Assembly (NCBI GenBank): GCA_002782905.1
Contig: PFJA01000155.1
Span: forward strand, 1 to 8,242
DNA: 8,242 nt
Origin: Lysobacterales bacterium CG_4_10_14_3_um_filter_64_11
GTDB taxonomy: Bacteria; Pseudomonadota; Gammaproteobacteria; Xanthomonadales; Xanthomonadaceae
Direction of reading: 5' to 3'
Shown here: in pieces, positions 6,897-8,242 of the stretch
Numbering within the stretch: position 1 is the stretch's first letter
Layout: the number at the start of each line of letters is the position of its first letter
Made by a program: the position numbers and the translations under genes
The notes under the pieces: generated by a model
Database searches by the model: none
Told to the model about the DNA's origin: nothing
The model's input: the letters and a program-made list of their open reading frames with translations, nothing else

Positions 6897-7889
6897 TCAA
6901 CGGGTTGGCGCAAGCCAGCGTGCCGCATCGAGGGCAAAATAGGTGAGCACGCCATCGCCGCCGGCGCGTTTGAACGCCAACAAGGCTTCCAGCACGCAGG
7001 CGCGTTCATCAAGCCAGCCATTGCCAGCCGCGGCCTTGAGCATCGCGTATTCGCCACTCACCTGATACGCATAGGTTGGCACGCCAAACCGCTCCTTGAC
7101 CCGGCGCAGCACATCCAGATACGGCATACCCGGCTTCACCATCACCATGTCGGCGCCCTCGTCGAGATCAAGCGCCACCTCACGCAGCGCCTCATCGGAA
7201 TTGGCGGGGTCCATCTGATAGCTGTATTTGTTGCCGCCCTTGAGGTTGCCGGCACTGCCAACGGCATCGCGGAACGGGCCGTAGAAACTCGACGCGTACT
7301 TGGCAGCGTAGCTCAGGATGCGGGTATTGACGAAACCATTTTGCTCCAGTGCATTGCGGATCGCAGCGATCCGCCCATCCATCATGTCCGAGGGCGCCAC
7401 CACATCGGCGCCAGCATGCGCGTGCGACAGCGCCTGACGCACCAGCGCGGCGACGGTGGCATCGTTGGTTACGTAACCGTGGTCGTCGAGCAGACCATCC
7501 TGGCCGTGGCTGGTGTACGGATCGAGCGCAACGTCAGTGATCACGCCCAGATCGGGAAACCGCTGTTTGAGCGCACGCACCGCGCGCTGCGCCAGACCCT
7601 GTTCGTTCCATGCGGCATGGCCATCGTTGCTTTTGGCCTCGGCATCGGTAACCGGAAACAGGGTAATTGCGGGGATGCGCAGGGTACTGGCCTGTTCGGC
7701 AACGCGCAGCAACTCATCGATCGACAGGCGCTCCACGCCGGGCATCGATGGCACCGCAATACGGCCGTCACCGCCATGCACGAACACCGGGTAGATCAGA
7801 TCATCGCTGGTGAGTTGGTGTTCGCGCATCAGCCGGCGCGAGAAGTCGTCGCGGCGCATGCGCCGGAGCCGTGTGTGAGGGTAAGTCAT
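6897..7889 (-). CDS. hemB: Porphobilinogen synthase (delta-aminolevulinic acid dehydratase)
   Basis: Cytoplasmic enzyme that condenses two 5-aminolevulinate molecules into porphobilinogen, the first common step of haem and sirohaem synthesis; family members form octamers. The protein has 330 residues, full length. The two active-site lysines are visible: Lys197 in ILSYAAKYAS and the Schiff-base Lys252 in MVMVKPGMPYLD. The metal-site segment is DVALDPYTSHGQDG (119-132), aspartate-rich with no cysteines, so this is the Mg/K-dependent type as in Pseudomonas rather than the Cys-rich zinc type. R236-E237 may be the allosteric Mg site (inferred from Mg-type relatives). The N-terminal arm RLRRMRRDDFSRRL is the usual one for this family. 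The start has AGGAG 6 bases upstream. The stop TGA (6899-6897) lies 20 bases before the aroE ATG; hemB is first gene of the pair. Confidence 0.97.
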   Translation of the reverse strand: MTYPHTRLRRMRRDDFSRRLMREHQLTSDDLIYPVFVHGGDGRIAVPSMPGVERLSIDELLRVAEQASTLRIPAITLFPVTDAEAKSNDGHAAWNEQGLAQRAVRALKQRFPDLGVITDVALDPYTSHGQDGLLDDHGYVTNDATVAALVRQALSHAHAGADVVAPSDMMDGRIAAIRNALEQNGFVNTRILSYAAKYASSFYGPFRDAVGSAGNLKGGNKYSYQMDPANSDEALREVALDLDEGADMVMVKPGMPYLDVLRRVKERFGVPTYAYQVSGEYAMLKAAAGNGWLDERACVLEALLAFKRAGGDGVLTYFALDAARWLAPTR

Positions 7890-7895
7890 GAATTG

Positions 7896-7900
7896 CTCCT
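7896..7900 (-). promoter_or_regulatory. Ribosome binding site of hemB
   Basis: AGGAG on the minus strand (7900-7896) stands 6 bases before the ATG at 7889, an ideal arrangement that fixes the start. Confidence 0.8.
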
Positions 7901-7926
7901 GCAGGTTCCAGCATCAGTTTAACCGC

Positions 7927-7940
7927 CAGCACGGGTGCTG
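7927..7940. other. Inverted repeat in the hemB leader
   Basis: CAGCAC-GG-GTGCTG is a perfect 14-base palindrome, forming a 5-bp stem with a 4-base loop as RNA. It is 38-51 bases before the hemB start, between the possible promoter and the ribosome binding site. It could be an operator or a leader hairpin. Nothing in the sequence names a regulator. Confidence 0.3.
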
Positions 7941-8033
7941 CGTTGATCGCGCTCAAGTTGTCTGGTAGCGACGGAACCTATCGTCAACGCATTCACCGGC
8001 CCTGCCACCGCTGCACACCAAAGGCCCCAGTAG

Positions 8034-8074
8034 CCCGGGTTGAGGCAAGGCCGAAACCCGGGGCGCATCGCGCC
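8034..8074 (+). repeat. REP-like palindromic repeat, right copy 1 (R1)
   Basis: Same two-hairpin unit as R0 at the left end: CCCGGGTT (8034-8041) pairs with AACCCGGG (8055-8062), with an inner GGC-AAG-GCC stem-loop, followed by GGCGC-ATC-GCGCC (8062-8074). Only the loop differs from R0 (AAG for GAA), so pairing is kept. A tail with a second AAACCCGGGGC and the palindrome CGGTTAACCG (8095-8104) follows. Confidence 0.85.
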
Positions 8075-8120
8075 GGAAACCCGGGGCCGTACACCGGTTA
8101 ACCGCAGCCGCACGCAAAAT

Positions 8121-8150
8121 CCCGGGTTACGGCCTGCGGCCTAACCCGGG
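8121..8150. repeat. REP-like palindrome of a second subtype (R2)
   Basis: CCCGGGTTA (8121-8129) pairs over 9 bp with TAACCCGGG (8142-8150). Inside are one unpaired C, a GGCC/GGCC stem and a TGC loop. It shares the outer CCCGGGTT/AACCCGGG arms with R0, R1 and R3 but has a different centre and no trailing GGCGC-ATC-GCGCC hairpin. The sequence following it, GGCTACCACA, also opens the window at 1-10. Confidence 0.85.
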
Positions 8151-8202
8151 CTACCACAGCGCACGCAACCTGGCACCGCTGCACACCAAAAATCCCCGGT
8201 GG

Positions 8203-8230
8203 CCCGGGTGCGGCAAGGCCGAAACCCGGG
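8203..8230 (+). repeat. REP-like palindromic repeat, right copy 3 (R3)
   Basis: CCCGGGT (8203-8209) pairs with ACCCGGG (8224-8230) around GGC-AAG-GCC, the same core as R1. It lacks the GGCGC-ATC-GCGCC hairpin and goes straight into GCCGTACACCGG, which in R1 begins 23 bases later. The unit continues to the window border and may be cut by it. Confidence 0.8.
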
Positions 8231-8242
8231 GCCGTACACCGG

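Larger units (their letters stand above)
7890..8242. other. Intergenic region upstream of hemB, no gene seen
   Basis: These 353 bases hold the hemB leader (7890 to about 8005) and then a cluster of REP-like repeats to the window end. I see no convincing promoter. TTGACG on the minus strand (7987-7982) is a good -35 box, but no matching -10 lies 16-18 bases on; the nearest A/T-richer hexamer, TACCAG, is at 14. Short open frames here run through the repeats and look spurious. The gene upstream of hemB is outside the window. Confidence 0.6.
8006..8242 (+). repeat. Imperfect tandem duplication of about 168 bp containing R1 and R3
   Basis: CACCGCTGCACACCAAA occurs at 8006-8022 and at 8174-8190, 168 bases apart, each followed after 11-12 bases by a REP core (8034 and 8203). 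The 22 bases at 8076-8097 recur exactly at 8221-8242. The shared order anchor, REP core, GCCGTACACCGG shows a duplicated segment, with R2 lying in the first copy. The second copy runs off the window. Confidence 0.75.

Noticed and set aside
5509..6942. 477-codon plus-strand open frame spanning the response regulator and aroE
   Set aside because: It is in antisense register with both genes, crosses the intergenic region and gives no domain signature; explained by rarity of TTA/CTA/TCA codons.
139..7889. A novel multi-gene defence or mobile system
   Set aside because: All four coding regions are intact members of well-known families with expected motifs, and no unexplained coding space remains.
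7341..7922. 193-codon plus-strand open frame opposite hemB
   Set aside because: Antisense register shadow of a clearly conserved hemB.
7919..8113. 64-codon minus-strand open frame upstream of hemB
   Set aside because: Much of its translation is the REP-like repeat read through; no family resemblance and no convincing ribosome binding site.
27..8242. CRISPR array or transposon ends
   Set aside because: The repeats are few, palindromic, irregularly spaced and lack unique spacers, so this is not CRISPR. There is no transposase, and the bracketing copies are direct rather than inverted, so the block does not look like an insertion sequence or composite transposon.

Overview
The window is GC-rich bacterial chromosome, gammaproteobacterial in character and most likely from the Xanthomonadales/Lysobacterales. 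That assignment rests on three things: an intact 180-kDa-class NAD-dependent glutamate dehydrogenase, an Mg-type (Asp-rich) HemB, and intergenic CCCGGGTT/AACCCGGG hairpin repeats. It is an inference, not a database match.

All four genes lie on the minus strand and are read right to left: hemB (porphobilinogen synthase), aroE (shikimate dehydrogenase), a GacA/UvrY-like LuxR-family response regulator, and gdhB (large NAD-glutamate dehydrogenase). Together they fill about 95% of the stretch from 139 to 7889. hemB and aroE are 20 bases apart and look like one transcription unit. The response regulator follows after a 117-base gap that holds a 17-bp palindrome and a fragment of the repeat family. 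gdhB follows after a further 162-base gap with its own sigma70-like promoter. The genes serve tetrapyrrole synthesis, aromatic amino-acid synthesis, signal-dependent regulation and glutamate catabolism. Nothing in the sequence ties them into one pathway beyond shared strand and proximity.

The two ends (1-138 and about 8006-8242) carry the same family of REP-like palindromic repeats. One copy is at the left and at least three are at the right, and an 18-base fragment sits between aroE and the response regulator. The left copy and the first right copy are in direct orientation and differ at two loop positions only. The right cluster is a tandem duplication of about 168 bp, and its second copy has lost exactly 23 bases between two 12-base direct repeats.

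I see no phage, transposase, toxin-antitoxin, defence or CRISPR genes, no RNA gene and no clearly new system. The genes are ordinary housekeeping and regulatory genes. The repeats and the gene context around the response regulator are the parts worth a second look.
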